Origin: an uncultured Lachnospiraceae bacterium
Lineage (GTDB): Bacteria; Bacillota; Clostridia; Lachnospirales; Lachnospiraceae
NCBI GenBank assembly: GCA_910586255.1
Contig: CAJUHR010000044.1
Span: 1 to 29,677 of the forward strand
Length of the DNA stretch: 29,677 bases
Direction of reading: 5' to 3'
Both the position numbers and the translations under genes were made by a program. Every line of letters begins with the position of its first letter. Position 1 is the stretch's first letter. Shown piece after piece: positions 22,490-29,677 of the stretch. The notes beneath the pieces were generated by a model, which worked only from the letters and a program-made list of their open reading frames with translations, did not search any database and had not been told where the DNA came from.

Positions 22490-23368
22490 TTAAGCATTTG
22501 CCAACTTTGCCGCAATTTTCTGGATATCCTCAATGCTTAGCCGAGGAACACACTGGTGAATCTCTTCAAAAGAAAATTTTTGGGACTGTATCAATTTGGC
22601 AGCCGTTTCCTCAGCTTCTTTTTTTGCCTTCTGGTCGGCTTCTTCCTTTGCCAGTCCTACAATTTTATTAATCTCCGGTTCCATAATTTCTAGTAATGCC
22701 TGACACATGGCTTCATCTCCTTTCAATTCTTCCACAATCTCACGGTTCGCCTTTACACTTACCTCTAGCACCGCATCTGCCAGTTCTCTCTCTAACTTCC
22801 CTGACAGGGACCGGGCCCGATTTAACAAGGCTTCCATCTCCTGCTTCTTTAATTTATCGGACAGGGATTTCAGCCATCCATGGTTCTTCCCATTCAGTTC
22901 CCTCGTCACAATCACCTGGGTGAAGAACAACACCCCGTCCAGCACATAATAGATTCCGGGGTATGGATTGGATACTTCTACCTTATGCTCCCTGAAATAC
23001 CGAAACAGCCCATCCGGCTTTGCCTCCCTCACCAGGGATACCGTGATATCCTCTGCCTTCCTTTCATCCACCGTCTCCCCGTATGCTTTATAAAGACTGG
23101 CATATGCCCCCGCCTTATAAAAAGAATCAATATCCATGCGGTCTTCCGGGGAACGGTATTCTAAAATATTATGCCCCTTAAACATCCTGCCAATCTCATT
23201 AGAAATCTGTATATCCTTATCCTTCTTAATCACCAAAAGGTCTATCTCAAGGGGCTTTGTGTTTAAATTGTATTCCTTCTCATAGATTAAGTCACCCCTG
23301 TTCTCTGCCAGCTCCAGGTTGATTGCCGCCACGAACCCAGGATGCCATTGTATTTTTATCTCGTTCAT
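22490..23368 (-). CDS. PD-(D/E)XK-like protein (Rpn-related), 292 aa
   Basis: The first 50 residues have the look of a PD-(D/E)XK fold: Glu30 in LIYEKEYNLNTKPL, then EIDLLVIKK with Asp43 and Lys48/49. The middle matches the family common in Lachnospiraceae that has HNILEYRSPEDRMDIDSFYKA and YPGIYYVLDGVLFFTQVIVT. The C-terminal part is a helical tail with Lys/Glu/Ala-rich repeats (EEADQKAKKEAEETAAKL). Nuclease activity is likely by motif but unproven. It has its own promoter and terminator and is bracketed by copies B and C of the dispersed repeat. The start MNEIKIQWHPG is 6 bp beyond an AAAGGAGTTATGG site. Confidence 0.7.
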   Translation of the reverse strand: MNEIKIQWHPGFVAAINLELAENRGDLIYEKEYNLNTKPLEIDLLVIKKDKDIQISNEIGRMFKGHNILEYRSPEDRMDIDSFYKAGAYASLYKAYGETVDERKAEDITVSLVREAKPDGLFRYFREHKVEVSNPYPGIYYVLDGVLFFTQVIVTRELNGKNHGWLKSLSDKLKKQEMEALLNRARSLSGKLERELADAVLEVSVKANREIVEELKGDEAMCQALLEIMEPEINKIVGLAKEEADQKAKKEAEETAAKLIQSQKFSFEEIHQCVPRLSIEDIQKIAAKLANA

Positions 23369-23387
23369 CCATAACTCCTTTTATTTT

Positions 23388-23415
23388 ATTATAACATGAC
23401 TTTATCTTTTTGCAA
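23388..23415 (-). promoter_or_regulatory. Promoter of the PD-(D/E)XK-like gene
   Basis: Minus strand TTGCAA (23410-23415), 16 bp, TATAAT (23388-23393). Confidence 0.65.
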
Positions 23416-23544
23416 ATAATCCTATTGTCTTTTGCCTGCTTATTTACTTCGATCATTACATTTCTTTCTCTTGATTTTGATGCTCCTTATGAATAAGAAG
23501 CGGAACTATGTATGACAAAATCATTCAGTGGGTAGCCGGGAAAA

Positions 23545-23765
23545 ACCGGAATTGTTTATGAGGCCTGCAAAGCAGACAAATTTGGCGGAGGAATCCTGTT
23601 CCCCCGCCATTCCTCTCTGTCCCTTAAAAACCAATCCGTCTCTCCATCTTTCTCGCCTTTCCATAAATATAAAAAGAGCAACCGGATGTGTCCAACTTGG
23701 ACACCTTTCGATAACCAAAGCAGTTATCATCCTTCTGCGCCTGATCATGGAGACCCCACCAGGCA
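23545..23765. repeat. Dispersed hairpin-palindrome repeat, copy C
   Basis: Hairpin GGCGGAGGAATCC-TG-TTCCCCCGCC (about 23583-23607) and palindrome GTGTCCAACTTGGACAC (23688-23704) in the same order and direction as copy B, with matching flanks on both. Beyond it, to the primase-helicase stop at 23952, I see no gene, only low-complexity sequence. Confidence 0.7.
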
Positions 23766-23951
23766 GCAACGATCTGCTCTTTCTTATTTTTTAAGAACCT
23801 ACTACTAAAGACACAGGGCAACCACCGCCTTTTTCCGTCTCCATTTCATCGGTAACCCATGCAAAAAAACACTGCATCCGCTACCGCCCGGACTGTGTCT
23901 TCTTTCTATAAAAATACATTTCCTCATCCTATTTTCTATCTTATATTTTTA

Positions 23952-26537
23952 TTATTTTCCTGCCATGACAGGACCACAGGCTCCTTCCCCCAGGTAATCC
24001 TCCTGAATCAGCTCCGCCTGCTCACATGGAAAATTGGACAGTACCCATACCTCGCATCTATTACGCAGGAGCCTGGCACGCCCAATACACTGTTCTAAAT
24101 CCTTCCGGATAAAATACATCTGCAGTTCCCGCAATTCCTGGCCTTTATAAGTCATAAAAGAAAATTCATAGCCATTAGCCTGCACCCTTCTGACCGCAAG
24201 CACCTCCTGGTTTACCTCCATTCCCAGATAGCAGCCCACCAGCTTATAGACCGGCTCACTCATATGCGGCGTTCCCAGGATAATCAGGTTCTGTCCTTTC
24301 AGGGAATCAATCCCCTCCGCATTCCCAAAATGGATGCCGCTTCCCTGGAACTCCTCCTCATATTTCAGAAAGGTAATCGTCTGATAGCCCTCCGGGAACT
24401 TCTTTATGTAAGCAGTCAGCTCTTCTTTATGATCGTGGATGCACTGCCTGCTCATGGAATATGCCGTCAGCTGTTTCAGTTTCCCCACATATTTGGCTTG
24501 ATAACAGAAAAACTCCTCAATCCTCCTGTCCCGGAAATACTTCTTATAGAGGGAAAGATCTGCGGTTGCTGAAAGCACCACATATCTCCCTTCAGGCAGG
24601 GTCTGAGGATAGAAATAACAGATATTTTCCCCTTCCCGGCAACATACAGACGCAATCGCCAGGTCATTTACATCCTCGTAAATCCCTAATTCCTCCAGGG
24701 CCTCCCTGGATAGCCGGCCCAGGCAGGGGCAGGGTTCCCCTTCCATTCTGTGATACTCTCCCTCCGGCGCCAGAAGGGCTTCCTTTAGCCTTTCTTTCAG
24801 TAACCCCGGGCAGTGTTCGGAGCCCAGGGCTTTCTTAGCTGCGGAAACGGATACGGCACGCATGTTTCTGAAAAAGGTTGACAGGATATCTTCATCGATA
24901 ATCACCCAGTCCTTTTCGATCATGTTCCGGGAAAAGGTAGCAAGCCTGGCATGAGTGGTAACCAGGACGTGGTGCTCCCGGATTTGTTTTAAGCGGTCTA
25001 AGTACCCCTTGCATTGATACACAGCATTTACCACATCGGGAAGGTCACTTCCCTTGTTTTTTTTAATATAATTCTTTAAAAGATTCTTTACCTCTTCCCC
25101 AAGCCCCTGCTGGTAATACCCCTGGATTTCCCATTTCAAATCCTCCGGGAAATTCATTTCATCCAGAGAGGGCGTCACCATCACCTCAATCCCCTTCCCC
25201 TCCAGGCGGTTCTTTACCTCATGTTTTAGCCGGTTCGTGGGCACCACAATCACAAATGAAATATCCGGATGCTCCCGAATCAGGTTACAATAGGCTTCCG
25301 TCTTTCCGATGGCAGTCTGTGCCGGTATGAGAGATATCCGAAAGGAGCCGTCTCTTAAGAATTTTTCCAGACACTGTTCTATATGCTGGTAAACCGCCTC
25401 CACTGGCTGATAATCCTCATTCTGGTTGATTTTTCTGATCTTCTCCTGTTCCCTTACCGTCAAAACCATATTGGCTTTATGGCGGCAGGAATCCACATAG
25501 GGGCAGAACGTGTCACAGCACTGGGGCTTGTAGCCCCTGGCCTTCGCGTAAAATGCATAAAAACGCCATTTCTTTTTATTTGGCTCTTTTCTTTTACCCA
25601 TGATGGAATGGAATTTCTTCCCGCCGCCCTTGATATGAATGAGATTTGTCAAAAGCAGGAATTTTAAGTTATGATGCATATCGCTGCCTTTCACAAATTC
25701 ATGGTAAAGGTTGCACCTTTTTTCGATTTCTCCCTGCGCCACACGGACAGGAGGCTCCTCCCTGTAATTTTTTCGTACATTAGGCTGGTAACCGTTGTGT
25801 AGAACATATCTAGGAAAATTTGGCGGAAAAATGGTTTCTGACCCATATATATATTGGTCACTTGCCGTTTTTCCGCCAAAAAACTCATTTTCTGTACCAT
25901 TACTATGTACGCACTCAATCTGGAGACAGTTATTAATACATGCAATATTATGCTTTTTAGCGAACTGACTGAGGTCTCTGTTATAGTGCTCCCCTCCTTT
26001 CTCAAAAAGCACCCTCTGGAACCCTTCCGCAAGTGTCACAATATTGATTGCCTCCCCGCACACCTCCCCATCCAGCCCTTTCCCTCCAAAAAACATCCGG
26101 GGCACGTCCTTACAGCTTTTATCTGCCTGGGGGAATATTTCTAACAGCATGGCAATCATAATCTCCGCCACCCTCTTATCCTCAACCGGCACATCATTAA
26201 CAAACACAGCCCGGAACCGGGGATGTTCCTTTGTGGAATGAAAGGTATGATAGACAAAGGCTATGGGCAGGAAATATTCCTCCGCCCTCTGCCTGATCTC
26301 CCGGATGGAACCCCCGTTATCAAAATCCAGTCCGAACAGCTGCATCTGTACAAAGTTCTCTGCCTTCCTCTTTCCATCAGAGAATATGGAAGGGCAAAAC
26401 GTATGCCCTTTATTTCCCACCAAATCTGCCAGATGCTGCAATTCCACTTCCTTTTGTTTTTGTGCTATCTGCTTACTGATGGCAGACACCTCTTTCTTCC
26501 CTGGCTTTTCCCGGTATCCCGTTCCATCCAGGCTCAC
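23952..26537 (-). CDS. Primase-helicase fusion, replication protein of the element
   Basis: An 861-aa two-part protein (numbering from a TTG at 26549; the GTG at 26537, which has GGAGG 5 bp before it, is preferred). Residues 1-180 resemble archaeo-eukaryotic primases of plasmids: LFGLDFDNGG with Asp75 and Asp77, and EHPRFRAVF. A Cys cluster (344, 345, 349, 355: CCDTFCPYVDSC) probably binds zinc or iron-sulfur. The second half is a superfamily 2 type helicase: AQTAIGKT at 410-417, IIDEDIL at 550-556, LSATAD at 659-664, QCIGRAR at 820-826. It probably primes and unwinds DNA to replicate an excised element. No operon partner follows; the regulator lies divergently. Confidence 0.8.
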   Translation of the reverse strand: MSLDGTGYREKPGKKEVSAISKQIAQKQKEVELQHLADLVGNKGHTFCPSIFSDGKRKAENFVQMQLFGLDFDNGGSIREIRQRAEEYFLPIAFVYHTFHSTKEHPRFRAVFVNDVPVEDKRVAEIMIAMLLEIFPQADKSCKDVPRMFFGGKGLDGEVCGEAINIVTLAEGFQRVLFEKGGEHYNRDLSQFAKKHNIACINNCLQIECVHSNGTENEFFGGKTASDQYIYGSETIFPPNFPRYVLHNGYQPNVRKNYREEPPVRVAQGEIEKRCNLYHEFVKGSDMHHNLKFLLLTNLIHIKGGGKKFHSIMGKRKEPNKKKWRFYAFYAKARGYKPQCCDTFCPYVDSCRHKANMVLTVREQEKIRKINQNEDYQPVEAVYQHIEQCLEKFLRDGSFRISLIPAQTAIGKTEAYCNLIREHPDISFVIVVPTNRLKHEVKNRLEGKGIEVMVTPSLDEMNFPEDLKWEIQGYYQQGLGEEVKNLLKNYIKKNKGSDLPDVVNAVYQCKGYLDRLKQIREHHVLVTTHARLATFSRNMIEKDWVIIDEDILSTFFRNMRAVSVSAAKKALGSEHCPGLLKERLKEALLAPEGEYHRMEGEPCPCLGRLSREALEELGIYEDVNDLAIASVCCREGENICYFYPQTLPEGRYVVLSATADLSLYKKYFRDRRIEEFFCYQAKYVGKLKQLTAYSMSRQCIHDHKEELTAYIKKFPEGYQTITFLKYEEEFQGSGIHFGNAEGIDSLKGQNLIILGTPHMSEPVYKLVGCYLGMEVNQEVLAVRRVQANGYEFSFMTYKGQELRELQMYFIRKDLEQCIGRARLLRNRCEVWVLSNFPCEQAELIQEDYLGEGACGPVMAGK

Positions 26538-26571
26538 TTTAACCTCCAAACTTCTGTCCCCTTTCCAAAGC

Positions 26572-26649
26572 CTTATTAAAATTTCCTTTGCTTCTCTTTG
26601 CTCCCTATTGCTTTAATCAAATGTTAGAAGCGGGTAACATTTTAATAAG
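26572..26649. promoter_or_regulatory. Nested inverted repeats between the replication gene and the HTH gene
   Basis: CTTATTAAAAT (26572-26582) and ATTTTAATAAG (26639-26649) form an 11-bp perfect inverted repeat 56 bp apart. Inside it, AAATGTTA (26619-26626) and TAACATTT (26635-26642) form an 8-bp inverted repeat with an 8-bp spacer. These are likely binding sites for the small HTH protein, or replication-related sites. Confidence 0.6.
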
Positions 26650-26674
26650 ACAAAACCGGAAAGCGAGGGATTTT

Positions 26675-26863
26675 ATGTTAGAACAATACGAGGAAGTACT
26701 GGATGTGGAAGATATCTGTAAAATTTTCCGGGTCGGCAGAAACCGGGTCTATGAGTTACTCCAGACCGGCCAGTTAGGCGGCTTCCGCCTCGGAAGGACA
26801 TGGAAGATACCAAAGATTGCTTTAGAAGCCTACCTGCGGCAGCAAAGCGGAAGCTGTCCATAA
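26675..26863 (+). CDS. Small excisionase-family HTH DNA-binding protein
   Basis: A 62-aa protein of the HTH_17/MerR-like excisionase type: LDVEDICKIFRVGRNRVYEL, then LQTGQLGGFRLGRTWKIPKIALEAYL. The frame is open 29 codons upstream, but the ATG at 26675 has GCGAGGG in place and gives the normal family length. It is divergent from the primase-helicase gene, across nested inverted repeats, so it likely controls replication or copy number of the element, or acts as a second directionality factor. A strong terminator follows. Confidence 0.8.
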   Translation: MLEQYEEVLDVEDICKIFRVGRNRVYELLQTGQLGGFRLGRTWKIPKIALEAYLRQQSGSCP

Positions 26864-26896
26864 GTTAGCTTCCATTTCACTTGGCAATCCCCTCAA

Positions 26897-26933
26897 AAAA
26901 CCCCGTGGATTTCACTCCACGGGGTTCATTTTA
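26897..26933. terminator. Terminator AACCCCGTGGA/TCCACGGGGTT
   Basis: An 11-bp perfect stem with a 6-bp loop, then CATTTTAC on the plus strand; ends the small HTH gene. AAAAAAC on the other side allows action in both directions. Confidence 0.85.
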
Positions 26934-27025
26934 CTATATTTCATTTTTGAGTAAAACCAACTCATATGATTCTCCGGCTTCTGTTTTTTACAACTGCGAC
27001 AGCAAATCCTCCGGCTCCCATATCT

Positions 27026-27259
27026 TTATTTCAGCCTTTCATCCCGATATTCTTCCAATGTCTTGCCCACATCCGGAATAGCACCAACCAAAGATGCTAC
27101 AGCTGCTTCTATTTCTTCCCTATTCCCGAATGATTTTTTCTTTCTCTTTGCTTTCTTCCTGGTATCCACTAAAAACTCAATATAAGAAACCGCCTTATCA
27201 TAATCTTCCTGCTCCAGCTTCTCCAACAGATGATGGATTTTTATTGCCGCAGCCTGCAT
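27026..27259 (-). CDS. Orphan antitoxin-like protein
   Basis: A 77-aa protein: MQAAAIKIHHLLEKLEQEDY, a helical stretch that recalls small antitoxins of the DUF2281/VapB kind, then a basic linker (KKAKRKKKS) and the end SLVGAIPD-N4-LEEYRDERL, which is typical of antitoxins that bury a C-terminal helix in a PIN toxin. No toxin gene lies on either side. The start has GGAGGGGAATC before it. It may be a solitary antitoxin or a regulator; the evidence is family resemblance only. Confidence 0.55.
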   Translation of the reverse strand: MQAAAIKIHHLLEKLEQEDYDKAVSYIEFLVDTRKKAKRKKKSFGNREEIEAAVASLVGAIPDVGKTLEEYRDERLK

Positions 27260-27329
27260 GATTCCCCTCCTTATAATCCGCCTTTTATTCTATTCCCCAT
27301 TACAGCTTTTATCATCCCTTCCCTGTCCC

Positions 27330-28187
27330 TTATACCACTGTGCAGGCTTCCAGGTTCCACGACTGGATGGTTTCAACCGGGAGTTCTAAAACCTCCGCGA
27401 TTTCTTCCAGTGAATCCCCTCTTTTTAACATATTCCTGGCTGTCCTTTTTGCCCGTTTAGTATCAGCTTCATCCATTAACATCTTTCCCACCTGGGTCAT
27501 CCCTAACACCTCCTTAATATATTGTCTTGTTTTCTCATTGATCACTTTGTCCGTAAACGTCAGGATTCCTGCCAGCACAAAGGTCTCCTGCCCCTTGTCC
27601 GGTATCCGCCTTGCCAAATGCACACATTCCTTGATTGCCTCCTGCTTTCTTTCCTCCCCCTTGTAGGTCAACGGCAGCAGCACCAGGTGCATCATCATCT
27701 CATCCGTTATGCTCTGGCTGGCAATACCTGCCTTCACATCCTTAAGCCATTCCTCAGAGGGTGCCTTCACCAAATAAGAGGCCTCGGTCTGTATGCTGCA
27801 GGCCGTCCGGGAAAAGGATGTCTCCGCCCTTTCGATATCCGCCGTATAGAGTACCATCATATGAATATCCGGCTCTTTCCCTTCTTTCAGATACCGGTCA
27901 GCTACATCCATGATATACCGGCCATATTTGGTAAAATTAGATTTTTTGTACTCACTTTCATAGTCTAAAATCGCCACGCTCCCGTCTTCCAGCTCAAACA
28001 GGTTATCCATCCTCAGTTCCCTTGCCTGTACAATCGGGAGATTCGTTGGCTTCACGTCTACCACCTTTAAATCCGTCCCCAGACCAAACAGCGATAAGGG
28101 CTTCCCCTTCATCCGGTCTCCGAATAGTTTGGAGACAATGTCTTTATTCTGGTATGCAATGGCAGTCTCCTGGTCTTTTGTGTCCAT
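27330..28187 (-). CDS. Rpn-like PD-(D/E)XK protein
   Basis: A 285-aa protein related to the Rpn/YhgA-like nucleases. Near residues 57-80, ELRMDNLFELEDGSVAILDYESEY has the order of acidic residues expected for the metal site (Asp61, Asp75, Glu77/79), though the usual Lys or Gln is not obvious. The end, NMLKRGDSLEEIAEVLELPVETIQSW, is the helical helix-turn-helix-like tail seen in this family. It has its own strong promoter and a GGGGAGAAGGGA site. It is a different lineage from the copy at 8886. Confidence 0.75.
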   Translation of the reverse strand: MDTKDQETAIAYQNKDIVSKLFGDRMKGKPLSLFGLGTDLKVVDVKPTNLPIVQARELRMDNLFELEDGSVAILDYESEYKKSNFTKYGRYIMDVADRYLKEGKEPDIHMMVLYTADIERAETSFSRTACSIQTEASYLVKAPSEEWLKDVKAGIASQSITDEMMMHLVLLPLTYKGEERKQEAIKECVHLARRIPDKGQETFVLAGILTFTDKVINEKTRQYIKEVLGMTQVGKMLMDEADTKRAKRTARNMLKRGDSLEEIAEVLELPVETIQSWNLEACTVV

Positions 28188-28211
28188 TCCCTTCTCCCCT
28201 TTTCCTTTCTG

Positions 28212-29234
28212 TCATTCTCTGTTGTCTGATTTTATTATACAGAAAACGGATGGATTATTCAAGGAATGTTTTCCCGGATAAAATGTCAATCCCCACATCC
28301 TCAAATGCCTCTGTTCCCGGCGTATGGATATGAACACCGCCTCTTTTTCCCTGGCCTCACGCACTCCCTCCAGATAGTCCTCCACCTGCGGGAGATAAGT
28401 TTCAAGCGTTCCCGTCCGCTGTGCGGTGATCGGGTTTATATCCACTTTCACGCCGCCGATATGGAGAACATCCCCGTTCAATGTGTCAAACAGGATATCT
28501 TCACGCTCGTTTGTGGAAAGCTCCGCCACCACGTCAAGGTCAGAGCCTTCCTGCTCCAATCCCCGGCAGCGGCTCCCCACTACTGCCACATCCACAATTT
28601 CCGCATCCATGCCGGATTCGTCTAACTGTGCCTGCACATGGCATTTTACGGTTTCTTCAATCTCTGCCGGGTTCATTTCACTGATCTCATGGAACAGCTC
28701 ATTGGTCTTTGCCTTGAAATTTTCAACCACATTTCCCTGTTCCTGCGGTTCGATACGGTTTGCGGCTTCCACTTTTTCCATCAATCCATCATAATCAATC
28801 GGGATCAGCTCATCATTATGACGGATATTTCCCCTTGTGCCGTTGTCAAAGGGATTCTCTTTCAAATCCGTCAGAATGACGTCAAGGGCTTCTCGGATAC
28901 TGACATCGGGATTGTCATATACGCCCCCGTCTATCTCCTTATAGTCAACGCCCATAACGGAATAATCATAGCCCCCGTCAACCTCCTGAATACTGATGAA
29001 GCGGTCTGCTATCCGGAAAGCAAGCTCTGTTTCCTGTTCTCCTTTTAAGGATTTCTTCATCTGCGCAGGCACCTGGTCTTTTTCCTCTCCAAGGTCAATA
29101 ATCTCGTCCTCATCATCTAAATCCTCAAATGCCGGCTCCGACTTCTGGACATCATGTCCAGAAGTGTCCTGCGCTTCCTCCTGTGCGCTTCCGGCTCTGT
29201 TTCTTCCTTTCCCTACTGTTTTTGCATCTGCCAT
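28212..29234 (-). CDS. LPD16-like protein with nucleotidyltransferase motif, odd C-terminus
   Basis: A 340-aa product from ATG 29234 (MADAKTVGKGRNRAG; AAAGGAAAAACGAAT before it). After an acidic stretch (EDLDDEDEIIDLGEEKD) comes a domain with FISIQEVDGGYDYSVMGVDY, which I associate with large polyvalent protein domain 16. The second domain has VVGSRCRGLEQEGSDLDVVA, the GS-x9-D-x-D metal motif of nucleotidyltransferases, and LHIGGVKVDINPIT. Residues from about 295 (REQRHLRMWGLTFYPG to the end) are not like the family, overlap the promoter of the next gene, and probably arise from truncation by that neighbour. Function unknown; such genes are typical of conjugative elements. Confidence 0.65.
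   Translation of the reverse strand: MADAKTVGKGRNRAGSAQEEAQDTSGHDVQKSEPAFEDLDDEDEIIDLGEEKDQVPAQMKKSLKGEQETELAFRIADRFISIQEVDGGYDYSVMGVDYKEIDGGVYDNPDVSIREALDVILTDLKENPFDNGTRGNIRHNDELIPIDYDGLMEKVEAANRIEPQEQGNVVENFKAKTNELFHEISEMNPAEIEETVKCHVQAQLDESGMDAEIVDVAVVGSRCRGLEQEGSDLDVVAELSTNEREDILFDTLNGDVLHIGGVKVDINPITAQRTGTLETYLPQVEDYLEGVREAREKEAVFISIRREQRHLRMWGLTFYPGKHSLNNPSVFCIIKSDNRE
28234..28262 (-). promoter_or_regulatory. Promoter of the Rpn-like gene
   Basis: Minus strand TTGAAT (28257-28262), 17 bp, TATAAT (28234-28239). It lies inside the last codons of the frame from 29234, showing that the frame's tail is probably not native. Confidence 0.75.
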
Positions 29235-29258
29235 ATTCGTTTTTCCTTTCTTTGCACG

Positions 29259-29287
29259 AAAAAAAGACAATCGGATTGACTGTCTTT
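29259..29287 (-). terminator. Hairpin with T-run before the LPD16-like gene
   Basis: AAAGACA-N11-TGTCTTT followed on the minus strand by a run of seven Ts. It lies between the upstream gene and the start at 29234 and would stop read-through. Confidence 0.65.
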
Positions 29288-29301
29288 CTCCCTGAAAACA
29301 G

Positions 29302-29348
29302 AAAAAGCAGCGAATTGTTTTCTCTAACAAAAACAAATTCACTGCTTT
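29302..29348 (-). terminator. Terminator of the partial gene at the right edge
   Basis: AAAGCAG-C-GAATTGTTTT and AAAACAAATTC-A-CTGCTTT pair; the minus strand continues TTTTTCTG. Confidence 0.7.
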
Positions 29349-29375
29349 ACTGCTTGTGTTATTAAGTTGCTGTGG

Positions 29376-29677
29376 TTATGCCATTACAGGCTCCCGCTTT
29401 TTGATGATAGCACTAACTTCCTCTACGCTTTTTTTTGTCGCAACGGCTATCTGTTCAAGCGTAAAATTATTCTCATACATAGTCATTATAACATCTACTA
29501 AAGTATTATCCCTAATTCCCTGTGAAAGATTACACAAAGCGCTCACATCCTTTCTCAATTCATCATCTACCGGAACATGGTACTCGGTTTTTATAATCTC
29601 TAATTTTTCATCAACGGTTAATTCCATTGAAAGCAACGTACTCAGCAGACGGTGAAGCTCATACTTCTCATCATGCT
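29376..29677 (-). CDS. C-terminal part of an Rpn-like PD-(D/E)XK gene, cut by the window edge
   Basis: The frame is open to the window end (about 100 residues: HDEKYELHRLLSTLLSMEL, then TVDEKLEIIKTEYHVPVDDE, then LRKDVSALCNLSQGI). The stretch ELRKDVSxLCNLSQGI is a known landmark in Rpn/PDDEXK-type transposase proteins of Clostridia, just after the nuclease domain. The end (TLEQIAVATKKSVEEVSAII) is the usual helix-turn-helix-like tail. An internal ATG at 29636 has no ribosome binding site, so the true start lies outside. It is the fourth Rpn-type locus of the window. Confidence 0.7.
   Translation of the reverse strand, partial: HDEKYELHRLLSTLLSMELTVDEKLEIIKTEYHVPVDDELRKDVSALCNLSQGIRDNTLVDVIMTMYENNFTLEQIAVATKKSVEEVSAIIKKREPVMA

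Noticed and set aside
21975..23821. Small minus-strand proteins containing SKLDT over repeat copies B and C
   Set aside because: The shared peptide is explained by the DNA palindrome and flanks; frames differ in length and lack ribosome binding sites.
1..29677. tRNA or rRNA genes, or a tRNA attachment site
   Set aside because: I looked on both strands for cloverleaf-type arms and rRNA landmarks and found none that I could support.

Overview
The window looks like part of an accessory, mobile-element-rich region from a gut-type Clostridia, most likely a Lachnospiraceae genome. This is an inference from the gene families (Tn916-type Int/Xis, DUF932-RadC-YqaJ recombination cassette, DUF5688, many Rpn-type PD-(D/E)XK genes), the strong GGAGG ribosome binding sites and the patchy base composition. 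I see no rRNA, tRNA or CRISPR array, and few or no housekeeping genes. Nearly all genes are on the minus strand.

Layout. (1) 36-4644: end of an integrative element. It has a truncated tyrosine integrase, an excisionase, then four minus-strand genes: a 286-aa unknown, a HerA/VirB4-like ATPase, and 397-aa and 209-aa unknowns. The last has a structured leader. (2) 5332-6867: a lone plus-strand, very AT-rich 511-aa orphan with its own promoter and terminator. (3) 7001-9671: a graveyard of Rpn-family copies around an AbrB/PIN toxin-antitoxin pair whose toxin is frameshifted by a 2-bp duplication; one Rpn copy is intact. (4) 9799-15315: a GC-rich minus-strand gene set for DNA processing (repeat protein, DUF5688, small protein, Rad52-like annealing protein, YqaJ exonuclease, RadC/JAB protein, DUF932 protein), with a 25-bp tandem repeat. 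(5) 15508-22019: the most interesting part, three paralogous copies of one module. Each copy is a plus-strand HTH repressor, a divergent tiny gene absent from ordinary ORF calls, and, behind the tiny gene, one or more membrane-protein genes. The three intergenic regions share a perfect 15-bp palindrome and, in the two intact copies, two facing promoters. Copy 1 (in front of a zinc-ribbon membrane-protein operon) has decayed; copies 2 and 3 are intact. (6) 22020-23951: a PD-(D/E)XK-like gene between two copies of a dispersed repeat with a G-rich hairpin and the palindrome GTGTCCAANTTGGACAC. (7) 23952-26863: a primase-helicase replication protein and a divergent small HTH regulator, with nested inverted repeats between them. 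(8) 27026-29677: an orphan antitoxin-like gene, another Rpn-like nuclease, an LPD16/nucleotidyltransferase-like protein with a suspicious tail, and the C-terminal part of a further Rpn-like gene running off the edge.

Working together: the replication gene of (7) and the ATPase/Xis/Int block of (1) may be two ends of one integrative element, with the block between them added as cargo. That is inference. The YqaJ-Rad52-like pair in (4) is a typical exonuclease/annealase recombination pair. In (5) each HTH protein probably represses both itself and its divergent operon, and the tiny protein, which resembles the HTH protein's C-terminal tail, is a good candidate for a partner that modulates it.
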